Virus record (IMG/VR): IMGVR_UViG_3300034418_009056
Coordinates: 1 to 32,919 of that record
Origin: a virus
Strand: one strand, 5' to 3'
Length of the DNA: 32,919 nucleotides
Made by a program: the position numbers and the translations under genes
The notes under the pieces: generated by a model
What the model was told of the DNA's origin: nothing
What the model saw: the letters and a program-made list of their open reading frames with translations, nothing else
Database searches by the model: none
In this document: positions 23,396-31,749 of the stretch, piece by piece
How the letters are laid out: every line of letters begins with the position of its first letter
Numbering within the stretch: the first letter of the stretch is position 1

Positions 23396-25801
23396 ATGAC
23401 GGAAGAAGAATTAGAAGAACTTCTAGAGGAAGAGGGGTTTGTAGATTCAGAACCAATACCAAATCTCCCAAGAAACTATCCAGAATATTGGATAGTAGAT
23501 CGTGCTACGGGAATTGTTGGTATAGGAACGGCAGATCCCGTAAATTCAAGATTTCATATTGTTGATGATAGAGAAACTCCAACCGTTAGAATAATTCAAA
23601 AAGGTCGTGGAGATTCACTCTTAATTGATAATAAGAATCTTTCCGATCAAAATGGTCCACCAACAACTCCATATCTTAACATAAAGAATGATGGCAGAAT
23701 TGGTATTGGAACATCTCAACCTTTATCAGAAATTCATCTAATTACTGATGCAGAGAATAGTAATATTTTAATTGGAGAACTTCCCGATAATACTGGTTCT
23801 GCAACAGATTCTGGAATTTCATTTACTGGACTTGCAAACTCCGTAACTTCTGCACTCTTCACAGAAGTTGATGGCGCTTTAATTTCACTGGGAGCAAATA
23901 TTCCTCAAGCAGGAATTGTAGACACAAGTCGAGTTGGTGGAATTATTCGTATTGATACTCGCAAATCTGGACCTCTTGGAGACTCTAATTCAATTACAGT
24001 TAAGGGAATTGGTATTGGTGAAAGTATTGGTGATGAGTATAATGTATATACTGCCAATTTAGACACTGGTGATACATTCATTGCACCCGATAGAGGTGAT
24101 GTTTTTGTAGTTGCATTCTCAACAGAAACTTCACTTGGAGTTGCAACAGATAGAGTAATACCTTATTATAGATTCTATAATAACGGAAACGCTGGTATTG
24201 CCGGAACATTAACTCTTCCCGATGTGTCGGAAATAACTTTAGGAATCTCAAGTGATTTAACTTTATATCACGATCCAGTTACGGAAAATAGTTATATTAT
24301 TGAGGATAATCCAACTGGTTCTCTTGTTATTGCTGGTGATAACATTGAATTCAGAGATACTTCTTTAGTAGATCTTTATGCCCAATTCACTACTGATAGT
24401 GGAGTAGAGTTATTCTATAATAATGAAAAGAGACTTGAAACTGTTGGTGCAGGTATTTCTATTTTCAGTGGTTTAGGTGGAACATCAAATGTTTCCACGA
24501 TTTATGGTCCTTCTGAGATTATTATTGATCCAGCACCAACATTAGATGATAGAGGACTCGTTAGAATTAGAGGTGATTTGTATGTAGATGGAAGACAAAC
24601 AATCATTGATTCGACTGTAGTTACGATTGCTGATATTCAAATCGGAATTGGAACATCAGTATCCTTAGATAATGCTTTATTAGATACTGGTGGTATTACC
24701 ATTGGTCTTGGAACTATTCAAAAGAGTTTTACTTATAACTTAGCATCAGATTCTTTAAAATCTTCAGAAAATATTGATTTAGGTGTTGGAAAAACTTACA
24801 GAATTGATGGAGCAGATGTTTTAAGTGCCACAACTCTTGGTTCTGGAGTCACGGATTCTTCTTTGACTAATGTAGATACTCTGATTGACTTAGAGGTTAT
24901 TGGAGTAACTTCAATTGGAGTTCCTGGAAGATCATTGCCGACAGATAATTTCACTGTAAGTTTACTTTCAGAATTTACAGGTATTACAACATTTACAAAT
25001 AATGTAACCATTGGAGAAGTAGCAGTACCGTTAGATCAATTAACTGTAAATTCTATTTCAACATTTACCAATGGATTGACAGCAAAAAACATCACAATTC
25101 AAGGAACTGATGGAACTGCGGTTGCGCCGGGAGTTGGAATCCTTACTGTTTCGGCAATAAGTTTGCCGGATTTCTCAGTGAGAAGAACTTCAGCAGAATC
25201 TGGATATGGAAGTCCGGGAAATGTTTTAGTATCTACAGGATCGACCTTCTACAATACCACTGGTATTGGACTTTCTTGGGTTGAAATTGATACGGATACT
25301 CAAGTTGAAGACTTTATTGATTCTGTTGATGCTCCCAGTGGAGAATTTAAAATTGGAACAATAAGTGAATTTGATGCCGGTCTTGGAATTGCAACAGCAT
25401 TTTTTACTGCAGAACTAAGATATGATTTTAATAATGAGATTCTAAGGGATGGAATTGGCAATTTTAGAGCAATTCCTCAAGGTCCAACCACAGCATCAAT
25501 AGGTGGAACTTATGTTGGACAACATGTAATTAATACTTCATCATTTGTTGAATTTGTAAATAATAATTTTGCTGTTGGTGATGCAATAACTGTTGTAAAT
25601 AGAAACCTTGTAGGTGATGGCATTTCAACTGTTCGTTGGACTGAAGGAGGCACTTCAAATGGATCATATATACTTGCAGGAGTTCCCGGAACCATTGGCA
25701 TTGTAAGTTTTACTATGCTTCAAAATGCAATCGCAACGTTTTTATGTATTGATACTGTGGGAAGAACTGAATTTATTGTTGCCGGAGTCGGCATTTTCTA
25801 A
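23396..25801 (+). CDS. tail-fibre-like structural protein
   Basis: An 801-residue protein with an acidic N-terminus (TEEELEELLEEEGF). Fibre-type repeats follow: GIVGIGTADPVNSRFHIV and GRIGIGTSQPLSEIHLI, then a segment like DLTLYHDPVTENSYIIED before GSLVIAGDNIEF. These GIGT..P and HD..NSYI elements occur in many phage fibres and in cyanophage structural proteins. The C-terminal region is Gly/Thr/Ser-rich beta sequence without an obvious tip domain. It sits between the spike-side genes and a Gly-rich adhesin-like gene, so it is likely part of the baseplate fibre apparatus. No chaperone or peptidase S74 motif was seen. Confidence 0.7.
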   Translation: MTEEELEELLEEEGFVDSEPIPNLPRNYPEYWIVDRATGIVGIGTADPVNSRFHIVDDRETPTVRIIQKGRGDSLLIDNKNLSDQNGPPTTPYLNIKNDGRIGIGTSQPLSEIHLITDAENSNILIGELPDNTGSATDSGISFTGLANSVTSALFTEVDGALISLGANIPQAGIVDTSRVGGIIRIDTRKSGPLGDSNSITVKGIGIGESIGDEYNVYTANLDTGDTFIAPDRGDVFVVAFSTETSLGVATDRVIPYYRFYNNGNAGIAGTLTLPDVSEITLGISSDLTLYHDPVTENSYIIEDNPTGSLVIAGDNIEFRDTSLVDLYAQFTTDSGVELFYNNEKRLETVGAGISIFSGLGGTSNVSTIYGPSEIIIDPAPTLDDRGLVRIRGDLYVDGRQTIIDSTVVTIADIQIGIGTSVSLDNALLDTGGITIGLGTIQKSFTYNLASDSLKSSENIDLGVGKTYRIDGADVLSATTLGSGVTDSSLTNVDTLIDLEVIGVTSIGVPGRSLPTDNFTVSLLSEFTGITTFTNNVTIGEVAVPLDQLTVNSISTFTNGLTAKNITIQGTDGTAVAPGVGILTVSAISLPDFSVRRTSAESGYGSPGNVLVSTGSTFYNTTGIGLSWVEIDTDTQVEDFIDSVDAPSGEFKIGTISEFDAGLGIATAFFTAELRYDFNNEILRDGIGNFRAIPQGPTTASIGGTYVGQHVINTSSFVEFVNNNFAVGDAITVVNRNLVGDGISTVRWTEGGTSNGSYILAGVPGTIGIVSFTMLQNAIATFLCIDTVGRTEFIVAGVGIF

Positions 25802-25825
25802 TTTTATATTAAGGAGATTTGAAAA

Positions 25826-28800
25826 ATGCCTATAATGCAAGCTCTAATTATTGGTGGTGGACAAACTGAAGATGAAATTTTTAATACCAATTATTCAATA
25901 AAAACAATATTTACCATTCAGAGTGCGAATACAAGTGCATTATTTGATACTGGTATTATTGTTGGCCCACCTATTATTGACGTTGAACTTTGGGGTGGTG
26001 GTGGAGCATCAGGATCTGCTAGAGATGGAATATCTGGTTCTGGTGGAGCAGGGGGATACGTCAAAGCTAGAGTAAATGTCCTTGGAATTAATAATATCAG
26101 AGTCCAGGTAGGTGGAGGTGGAGGTGGAGGAATCCCGGAGTATTTTTCGGTTCCAGATACTGGAGAATTTGCTCCAACAAATATTGCTAATATAACACCT
26201 GTAGGATCAGCATCGGCAAATAGTGCGGTGACTTTAACAACTCCAGCAGAAGTTACAACACTTAGATCTACAGTCGCAGCAGCTGCAGGATCTAACCCAG
26301 CAGTTTCTTATGTAAGCTCCGTTTCAGCAACAACAGGAGATACATCTATATTAACAACAAACAGCATAGGGGATCTCATTATTTTAGCATCTTCTTGCGA
26401 TGAAGGAACAATTCCACAATTGACAAATTATACAACATTATCTTTTAGCAATGGTGGAAATCCAAGTTATAGAGTTCAATATAAAGTTGCTGATTTTGCC
26501 AATGAAGGTGTACCAGGATTAACTCCATCATTAACAGTAAATGGTGTTGCAAGACCAGTTTCTCACCTTGCCCAAGTTTTTGCAAATGTCGATACTGTTA
26601 ATGGTATTGATGTAAATCAGCTTGCTACTACTAATCAACCAGATTCCCCTTTCATCAGTGCCAATTTAACGGGAGCTATGGGAGTATCTTTTGGATTTTT
26701 TGATGATATTGGTATTCTACCAGGATCTATTACTCCGCCAGGTGGACATTCAAATCTTACAGTTGCCAATTCTACAAATAGTCCAACTTCAGTGACTCCA
26801 GTTACTACATTAACTGGAAACACTTTTGTCGCGGTTGATGCCGCAGATACATCATTTACTGTAAATGGATTACAAGCAGGTGATTTTGTTATTGTTATTG
26901 CTGGTTCAGATGGTCTAACTCCTGCCAATCCTACAGGTTGGAATAGTCTTTCTAGCGGAGGAAACGGGCCCGGTAGAAGAGTATCATATACATTTGCTAC
27001 AGGAACTTCAATTACTTTGAATGGTTTATCAGATCCTTCAAATAATCCAGATGAAAATATTGCATATACAGTTTTAGCATTTAGGGGTGTTGATCCAGAG
27101 TTTCCAATTGGAACAACTGCTGAGGACACATTAGGATTTGGTGGTGACTCTAATCCCGATCCACCTGCTGTAACTCCAACTGTTGATGGGTCTATGATTG
27201 TTGTTGCTGCTGTTCTCGATGATGACAATGCATCAGCAACTATTGCTGTACCTACTGGATTTACTGCTGGTCCAGTTGCTGCAACTGGTAGTCCTGGTGA
27301 TACTAATGATGCTGCAACTGTTATGACGGCATATTTGTCTCAAACTACAGCAGCAAATATAGATCCAGGTTCATTTGATACTGCCCCTGATGGCGATGAT
27401 AACTGGTTTGCAATTACAATAGCATTAACTCCTGCCAGAATTGATTCTACTGTAATGGCAGCTAACAGGGCATTTGTTAATGCTGTAAACTATAATCCAA
27501 GTCCATTTGGTCTTGGAGGTTTATCTGGTCCAAGTTGGGGAGTTAGTGTTCTTCTTAGTCGTAGTAATAATTTTATAGCGAGTCCAACATCTATAACTCT
27601 TCCTGCAGGATCTTTATCAAATGATATAATTGTAGTTGCTTCTTTTGCTGACGCTGGAACTCCAAATTTACCAGTTGGTTTTACAAATCTTGACGCTGGA
27701 AATGGGTACAGTCTTTCTTGGAAAAGGTGGATATCTGCTGCAGATAATACAATAACTGGATTATCTCCTCTTGGTCAGGATAATAATGGTAATAGTGCAT
27801 TAATTAGACATGTTGCTTATGTTTATAGAAATGTAAGCACCACAGACCCTATTAACATATCAACATCCAGTGGAATAAATGATACTACAATTAATCCAAG
27901 TGCTGTTGGTTTAGATGGTTCTCAATATGCAGTAGTACCTTTTGTTTTTATTAGAGATGTATCACTGACAGCAACTAATATTTCAATATCCAATCCAAAT
28001 TACACTATAGGACCAGTTTATCCTGTTGGAAGCAATTCAACTGGCATTTCCGAAGCAACATTAGTCAATGCATTTGAAAGTGGATTACTAGACACTCCAA
28101 CTGAAACACCAACTTCTTTTACCATAACACCGTCTGGAGTTGATTGGAATTCTGTTACTGTTGCATTAAGACCAACAGCAACACCATCATCATTTACTGG
28201 ATCAATTACATTGCCAACAGGAACTCAGGTAGGTGATTTAGTTTTAGTTGCTTCAGTTTCTGATGGAGGAACATTATCCACACCTTCTTGGGCAGCTGGA
28301 CCATCAAATTACACTTCAATAACCAATATAACCAATCAGGACCCTTCATATCAACTTTCATATAAGTTTGTTGAATCTGCATTAGAAACTACTGTTGATG
28401 GATTGACTGGAACTACTACTCAAGTTGGTGGTGGTGGAGGAGGACAACCAAGAGGTACTGCACATATTGTTCAAGTTTTTAGAGGTGCTGATCCTGCAGC
28501 AACAATATCTTTTGCCGATTCATCAAATAACAATGGAAATCCAGATCCACCACCTATTAGTGGTGTTGCTGCAAATAATATAGTTGCAGCATTTGCTTTT
28601 GTTGACGATATAAGCATTACAGCAACATCTCCAGGTGGATACACTTTAGGTGCTCTTCAATCTGTTGGAACGAATCCTAATGGATCACAGGAAGCAACTG
28701 TAATGTGTGCGTATAATTTGAATCCAACAACTCCAACAGAAAATCCTGGTCAATTTAATGTAAGTAATGATGATGCCTGGGAAGCAGTAACAATATTGAT

Positions 28801-29725
28801 TGAAAATAATATTACCCAAAAGTTTTTCGATAATCCAGCAGATCCCGGTTCAGTAGGAGGATCTAGTGGTGGATACACTGCTATTTTGAATGGAGATACT
28901 ATTCCAAACGAAGTTCTTTTAATTGTAGGTGGCGGAGGCGGTGGAGGAGGAGCATCTGTAAGACCAATTGGTGCCGCTGCTAATACAGTTCCAGGTGATG
29001 CAACAAGATCAAGAGGTGGAGATGGTGGTGTTGGGGGAAATGGAGCTGTTACTGGAAGAAACGGTGGAAATGGATTATCATATCTCTCTCTTTCTGGATC
29101 ATATGCTATAGCAGGAAGGGGTGGTGGAGGTGGTCTTCCTTCTGCTGGTGGAGCAGGAGGTGCTTCAATACGAAACGGAGTTGTCATTGCAAATTCAACT
29201 CAAGGGGAAAATGGATATTCTCCTTTCATAATTGATGCTGCATCATCTGATCCAACTGCAACAAACCCAGCAACTGGTGGAAGAGGAGGAAATTCTCCAT
29301 GGAATACTACTGGTGCTCCATTACAAGGTGCTAATGCAACTGGTGGATATATTGGGGGAAGAGGTGGTGGTGCATCTAGACTTATTAGCTTTGTTTCCGA
29401 TGCTCCTATTGCATCTGATTGTGGTGGAGCAGGAGGTCCAGGATGGCGTGGTGGTGGAGGAGGCGGTTCTGGACAATATGGAGGCGGCGGCGGTGGCGGT
29501 GGCGGAAGCGGTTACTATGATCCGTCTAGGGTAACTATTATATCCTCACAAACTGGTATACTTACCAGTCCTGGTGGCCAGAGTTCCGAATTTTGGAATT
29601 TTCCAATTGCTGTTGGCGGTGAGCGTATTACTGGTAATATAATCGCAAATACTTCAGCAACTTCAACTTCTATTGGACAAACTGGCGGCGATGGAAGAGC
29701 AGTGATAACTTACTTCTCAAATTAA
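25826..29725 (+). CDS. glycine-rich adhesin-like tail fibre protein with four internal repeats
   Basis: A 1299-residue protein behind an AAGGAG ribosome site. A Gly-rich domain opens at about 52-104 (VELWGGGGASGSARDG, then VQVGGGGGGG) and resumes at about 1002-1270 (LLIVGGGGGGGGASVRP and many GGAGG blocks). Between them lie four diverged repeats of about 140-215 residues (about 173-315, 325-537, 582-786, 787-994). Each has a GD(LI/FV/LV) strand near its start, a middle xxFRGxDP-like strand, and a late DD-containing segment (SFGFFDD, VAAVLDD, PFVFIRD, AFAFVDD). Gly-rich domains of this kind form polyglycine-helix adhesins in some T4-like phages, so host recognition is likely. Confidence 0.7.
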   Translation: MPIMQALIIGGGQTEDEIFNTNYSIKTIFTIQSANTSALFDTGIIVGPPIIDVELWGGGGASGSARDGISGSGGAGGYVKARVNVLGINNIRVQVGGGGGGGIPEYFSVPDTGEFAPTNIANITPVGSASANSAVTLTTPAEVTTLRSTVAAAAGSNPAVSYVSSVSATTGDTSILTTNSIGDLIILASSCDEGTIPQLTNYTTLSFSNGGNPSYRVQYKVADFANEGVPGLTPSLTVNGVARPVSHLAQVFANVDTVNGIDVNQLATTNQPDSPFISANLTGAMGVSFGFFDDIGILPGSITPPGGHSNLTVANSTNSPTSVTPVTTLTGNTFVAVDAADTSFTVNGLQAGDFVIVIAGSDGLTPANPTGWNSLSSGGNGPGRRVSYTFATGTSITLNGLSDPSNNPDENIAYTVLAFRGVDPEFPIGTTAEDTLGFGGDSNPDPPAVTPTVDGSMIVVAAVLDDDNASATIAVPTGFTAGPVAATGSPGDTNDAATVMTAYLSQTTAANIDPGSFDTAPDGDDNWFAITIALTPARIDSTVMAANRAFVNAVNYNPSPFGLGGLSGPSWGVSVLLSRSNNFIASPTSITLPAGSLSNDIIVVASFADAGTPNLPVGFTNLDAGNGYSLSWKRWISAADNTITGLSPLGQDNNGNSALIRHVAYVYRNVSTTDPINISTSSGINDTTINPSAVGLDGSQYAVVPFVFIRDVSLTATNISISNPNYTIGPVYPVGSNSTGISEATLVNAFESGLLDTPTETPTSFTITPSGVDWNSVTVALRPTATPSSFTGSITLPTGTQVGDLVLVASVSDGGTLSTPSWAAGPSNYTSITNITNQDPSYQLSYKFVESALETTVDGLTGTTTQVGGGGGGQPRGTAHIVQVFRGADPAATISFADSSNNNGNPDPPPISGVAANNIVAAFAFVDDISITATSPGGYTLGALQSVGTNPNGSQEATVMCAYNLNPTTPTENPGQFNVSNDDAWEAVTILIENNITQKFFDNPADPGSVGGSSGGYTAILNGDTIPNEVLLIVGGGGGGGGASVRPIGAAANTVPGDATRSRGGDGGVGGNGAVTGRNGGNGLSYLSLSGSYAIAGRGGGGGLPSAGGAGGASIRNGVVIANSTQGENGYSPFIIDAASSDPTATNPATGGRGGNSPWNTTGAPLQGANATGGYIGGRGGGASRLISFVSDAPIASDCGGAGGPGWRGGGGGGSGQYGGGGGGGGGSGYYDPSRVTIISSQTGILTSPGGQSSEFWNFPIAVGGERITGNIIANTSATSTSIGQTGGDGRAVITYFSN

Positions 29726-29736
29726 TGATTTTTCTC

Positions 29737-29765
29737 TTGACACGCCTTGGTCAGTATGCTACTAT
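29737..29765 (+). promoter_or_regulatory. sigma-70-type promoter
   Basis: TTGACA (29737-29742), a 17-base spacer and TACTAT (29760-29765). The predicted start near 29772 lies before the ATG at 29792, which helps choose that start. It opens the small-gene and tRNA block after the structural operon. Confidence 0.65.
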
Positions 29766-29791
29766 GGTTTGGTAATCAAGAAAGTTCCCAG

Positions 29792-29974
29792 ATGAAAGAA
29801 GAGTATCTGACTCGATGTGTGGTGGATCCTACCAAGCGCACTGTGCATATCTATTCTAGTGAGGGGTCAGAAAAGGAAGTGGTCTGTGAAACCGCAGAAG
29901 AATTTATGAATGTGCTAAAATTTGTTCGTGCCACACTGGGAGAAGACACTCTTGCTTATGTAAGTCCACTATGA
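29792..29974 (+). CDS. small conserved hypothetical protein
   Basis: A 60-residue protein starting MKEEYLTRCVVDPTKRTVHI and ending LAYVSPL. A TTG 45 bases upstream is in frame, but it lies inside the predicted promoter, so the ATG is preferred. An AAGAAAG sequence 7 bases before the ATG is a possible weak ribosome site. It shares ATGA with the next gene. I remember similar proteins from cyanophages without a function. The beta-rich first half and helical second half suggest a small folded domain. Confidence 0.75.
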   Translation: MKEEYLTRCVVDPTKRTVHIYSSEGSEKEVVCETAEEFMNVLKFVRATLGEDTLAYVSPL

Positions 29975-30174
29975 ATCAGATCAAAATCGACTCTTTAATT
30001 GAACAAAGAGTAAAAACAACACCACAAAACGTAAAAGAATCAAATGAGGCATTATTCTATGCTACAATGAATCTTCCAGCAGCAGCAAAGCACTGCGGTA
30101 TGACTCATAAGGAAATGAAAATGACCTTCCAAGAGTATCTTAAGTATCATCCACCAACTTACCAAATGGAATGA
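29971..30174 (+). CDS. small conserved hypothetical protein, HTH-like
   Basis: A 67-residue protein overlapping the preceding stop by 4 bases. Segments MNLPAAAKHCGMTHKEMKMT and FQEYLKYHP look like a helix-turn-helix of the kind seen in small DNA-binding proteins (a helix with AAA, a turn at CGM, then a second helix). This reading is by eye only. It ends 9 bases before a strong promoter. No other motif is seen. Confidence 0.7.
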   Translation: MNQIKIDSLIEQRVKTTPQNVKESNEALFYATMNLPAAAKHCGMTHKEMKMTFQEYLKYHPPTYQME

Positions 30175-30183
30175 TACAAGCAC

Positions 30184-30212
30184 TTGACAATCTGGGGTTT
30201 ATGCCTTATAAT
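30184..30212 (+). promoter_or_regulatory. consensus sigma-70 promoter for tRNA block
   Basis: Exact TTGACA (30184-30189), a 17-base spacer and exact TATAAT (30207-30212). The start near 30219 is about 11 bases before the first tRNA. It is the best promoter match in the window. Confidence 0.9.
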
Positions 30213-30229
30213 TGTTAAGTGCCTTTCAA

Positions 30230-30304
30230 GGGACTGTCGCCTATTGGTTAAGGCCCACTGCTTATAACGGTGTGAAGAGGGTTCAATTCCCTCCAGTCCT
30301 ACCA
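30230..30304 (+). tRNA. tRNA-Ile (UAU)
   Basis: The acceptor stem GGGACTG pairs with CAGTCCT (one G-U pair), with discriminator A and an encoded CCA. The D arm is GCCT/AGGC, the anticodon stem CACTG/CGGTG with loop CTTATAA, and the T arm GAGGG/CCCTC with loop TTCAATT. The anticodon TAT reads AUA directly. Most bacteria read AUA with a CAU tRNA modified to lysidine, so this phage tRNA is a bypass. Confidence 0.85.
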
Positions 30305-30308
30305 AAAT

Positions 30309-30392
30309 GCGAGTATGGCGGAATCGGTAGACGCACCAGACTTAAAATCTGTTGGGAGCAATCCCGTGGGAGTTCAAGTCTCCCTACTCGCA
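30309..30392 (+). tRNA. tRNA-Leu (UAA)
   Basis: A class II tRNA: acceptor GCGAGTA with TACTCGC, discriminator A, a long variable arm with GGGA/TCCC, and T arm GGGAG/CTCCC. The anticodon loop CTTAAAA gives UAA, reading UUA, a favoured codon in this AT-rich genome. CCA is not encoded. It starts 4 bases after tRNA-Ile, so the two are cotranscribed. Confidence 0.92.
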
Positions 30393-30436
30393 CTAGGGTT
30401 TTAATGCCCTAAATATTCAAAAGTAGAGAACTACTT

Positions 30437-30706
30437 ATGAAATACCGAATTGATGCCAGATATGTATGGTACAATGAAGGTAAACAAATAGTGCTTATGT
30501 ACTTTATAAGTGGTGTTCCCTTTACTTTTGATGAACTCCCCGACGAATCAATATTCGATGAGGAGTTAATCAAAATCGCAGACAAAGAAAGACGGTACGA
30601 AGTTGATGACATGTATAAATGTTCTTCATATTTGATTGAAGAGCAATGTCATCCACTCTTATTTGAATTAGATCTGGAAAATCCAGAAATGTTGCCTGTT
30701 GATTAA
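30437..30706 (+). CDS. hypothetical protein between tRNAs
   Basis: An 89-residue acidic protein beginning MKYRIDARYVWYNEGKQIVL, with a central FDELPDESIFDEELI segment. It lies between tRNA-Leu and tRNA-Thr on the same strand, with a weak TAGAGA ribosome site. The beta-strand-rich start and acidic remainder give no family I recognise. A weak TAGGG/CCCTA hairpin without a T-run precedes it (30394-30411). Confidence 0.7.
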   Translation: MKYRIDARYVWYNEGKQIVLMYFISGVPFTFDELPDESIFDEELIKIADKERRYEVDDMYKCSSYLIEEQCHPLLFELDLENPEMLPVD

Positions 30707-30708
30707 AT

Positions 30709-30780
30709 GCCCTTGTAGCTCAGTGGTAGAGCAACGGTTTTGTAAACCGTTGGTCGCTGGTTCAAATCCAGTCGGGGGCT
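30709..30780 (+). tRNA. tRNA-Thr (UGU)
   Basis: The acceptor GCCCTTG pairs with CGGGGGC (two G-U pairs) and the discriminator is T. The D arm is GCTC/GAGC, the anticodon arm ACGGT/ACCGT with loop TTTGTAA (anticodon UGU, reading ACA), and the T arm GCTGG/CCAGT with loop TTCAAAT. CCA is not encoded. It begins 2 bases after the preceding stop codon. Confidence 0.92.
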
Positions 30781-30799
30781 TGAGTTCATTAAACTCCAA

Positions 30800-30955
30800 A
30801 TGTCATTAATTTCACAAAAAGACCGAAAGAACGTCATTGAAGCAATTGATTTTTATCTTTTTAGCAAAGGTATAGATTTTACAGAAGAAAAAAGATCTGA
30901 ATTCAATGCACTTCTTAACTGGGTCAAGTTGGAGCATTTCAAAAATGAGAATTAA
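30800..30955 (+). CDS. small hypothetical protein
   Basis: A 51-residue protein, MSLISQKDRKNVIEAIDFYL at the start and LLNWVKLEHFKNEN at the end. It is predicted helical. It begins 20 bases after tRNA-Thr and overlaps the next gene by 11 bases, which argues that it is translated. No family recognised. Confidence 0.55.
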   Translation: MSLISQKDRKNVIEAIDFYLFSKGIDFTEEKRSEFNALLNWVKLEHFKNEN

Positions 30956-31118
30956 TCTTTGGTATTGTAATGATATGAACCTTTGGCGTTGGACACTTAC
31001 AGACAATCGTCGTCCAATATGTCGTCAAGAATCAGGACAACAACCAGATCTTCGTGTTGCTATGAATGACATTTCTAATACCGTAGAGTATATCTTAGAA
31101 TCAAAACAAACTAAGTAA
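30945..31118 (+). CDS. small conserved hypothetical protein
   Basis: A 57-residue protein, MRINLWYCNDMNLWRWTLTD, then a QESGQQPDLRVAMND segment. A longer in-frame start at 30906 would overlap the preceding gene by about 50 bases, so the start at 30945 is preferred. I recall close relatives in cyanophages with the LWYC..MN.WRWTLTD pattern but no function. Confidence 0.75.
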   Translation: MRINLWYCNDMNLWRWTLTDNRRPICRQESGQQPDLRVAMNDISNTVEYILESKQTK

Positions 31119-31128
31119 AAATACTTAA

Positions 31129-31740
31129 ATGAAATCGGATTTTAGTATAGATAAAGTTGGTAAGAATGAGATTAAAGATCTCTTATATACTTATCATTAT
31201 CTTAAAGATGAATCAAAAGATTTTAAATCAGGTTTCAACTATGGACTTTTTAAAAGAACTGAGTGGGAGTGCCCTCTTAACATTGGCGGGTCTCTTGGCG
31301 CTTGTATTTTTACTGGTCTCCCAGTTCCAGAAATTGCCAGAGGAGCATTTGGGTTAGAAAGAAATCAACAAGAAGGTTTATTTGAGCTTTCCCGACTTTG
31401 TATCCATCCAGATGTTCAGAAACAAGAATATAATATAACCTCTTGGTTTGTTAGTCGTTGCATTAAAAGGTTTCGTAAAGATGCAAATGTTCGTGCTATT
31501 CTTAGTTATGCTGACTCTAATCACCACTCTGGAGTTATATACAGAGCTTGTAATTTTACTTATTATGGGTTAACAGACCGTAAGAAAGACTTTTATTATG
31601 CTGATGGAACAAAGCATTCTAGAGGTCCTATAAAGGGATCTGAAGGTGAATGGAGAGATAGAAGTAGAAAACATAGGTACTTGATGGTATTTGATAAGGA
31701 ACTCAAAAAACGCTTGACTTGGCAACCTCAAGTGTGGTAA
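31129..31740 (+). CDS. mom: Mom-like DNA adenine modification protein
   Basis: Phage Mu Mom converts adenine in DNA to N6-methylcarbamoyl adenine, protecting it from restriction. This 203-residue protein has the related GNAT-like layout seen in cyanophage Mom-type proteins: EIARGAFGLERNQQEGLFEL, SRLCIHPDVQKQEYN, then SWFVSRCIKRFRKDANVRAI followed by LSYADSNHHSGVIYRACNF, and a C-terminal WRDRSRKHRYLMVFDK. The modification activity is inferred from family resemblance, and the exact base product is unknown. It is near tRNA genes under early-type promoters, so it could act on replicating DNA. No partner modification gene is visible nearby. Confidence 0.75.
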   Translation: MKSDFSIDKVGKNEIKDLLYTYHYLKDESKDFKSGFNYGLFKRTEWECPLNIGGSLGACIFTGLPVPEIARGAFGLERNQQEGLFELSRLCIHPDVQKQEYNITSWFVSRCIKRFRKDANVRAILSYADSNHHSGVIYRACNFTYYGLTDRKKDFYYADGTKHSRGPIKGSEGEWRDRSRKHRYLMVFDKELKKRLTWQPQVW

Positions 31741-31743
31741 AAT
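31714..31743 (+). promoter_or_regulatory. sigma-70-type promoter inside the end of mom
   Basis: TTGACT (31714-31719), an 18-base spacer and TAAAAT (31738-31743), followed by ATAAGAG. The start near 31750 leaves only about 60 bases before a strong terminator. Confidence 0.5.
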
Positions 31744-31749
31744 ATAAGA

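Noticed and set aside
26635-27228. Minus-strand ORF of 197 codons over the adhesin-like gene
   Set aside because: Antisense of a repetitive low-complexity gene; no support.
29747-29791. Upstream TTG start extending the 60-residue protein
   Set aside because: It lies within the spacer and -10 of a good promoter; the ATG at 29792 fits the predicted transcript start.
30394-30411. TAGGG/CCCTA hairpin after tRNA-Leu as terminator
   Set aside because: Only 5 bp with an 8-base AT loop and no T-run; more likely a processing-neutral hairpin.
30212-30412. Plus-strand ORF of 66 codons over tRNA-Ile and tRNA-Leu
   Set aside because: Both tRNAs fold completely there; the ORF is an accident of tRNA sequence.
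30782-30796. GAGTT/AACTC hairpin after tRNA-Thr as terminator
   Set aside because: A short stem, no T-run, and genes continue directly after it.
30906-30944. Upstream ATG extending the 57-residue protein
   Set aside because: It would overlap the preceding small gene by about 50 bases; the ATG at 30945 starts the MRINLWYC form remembered from relatives.
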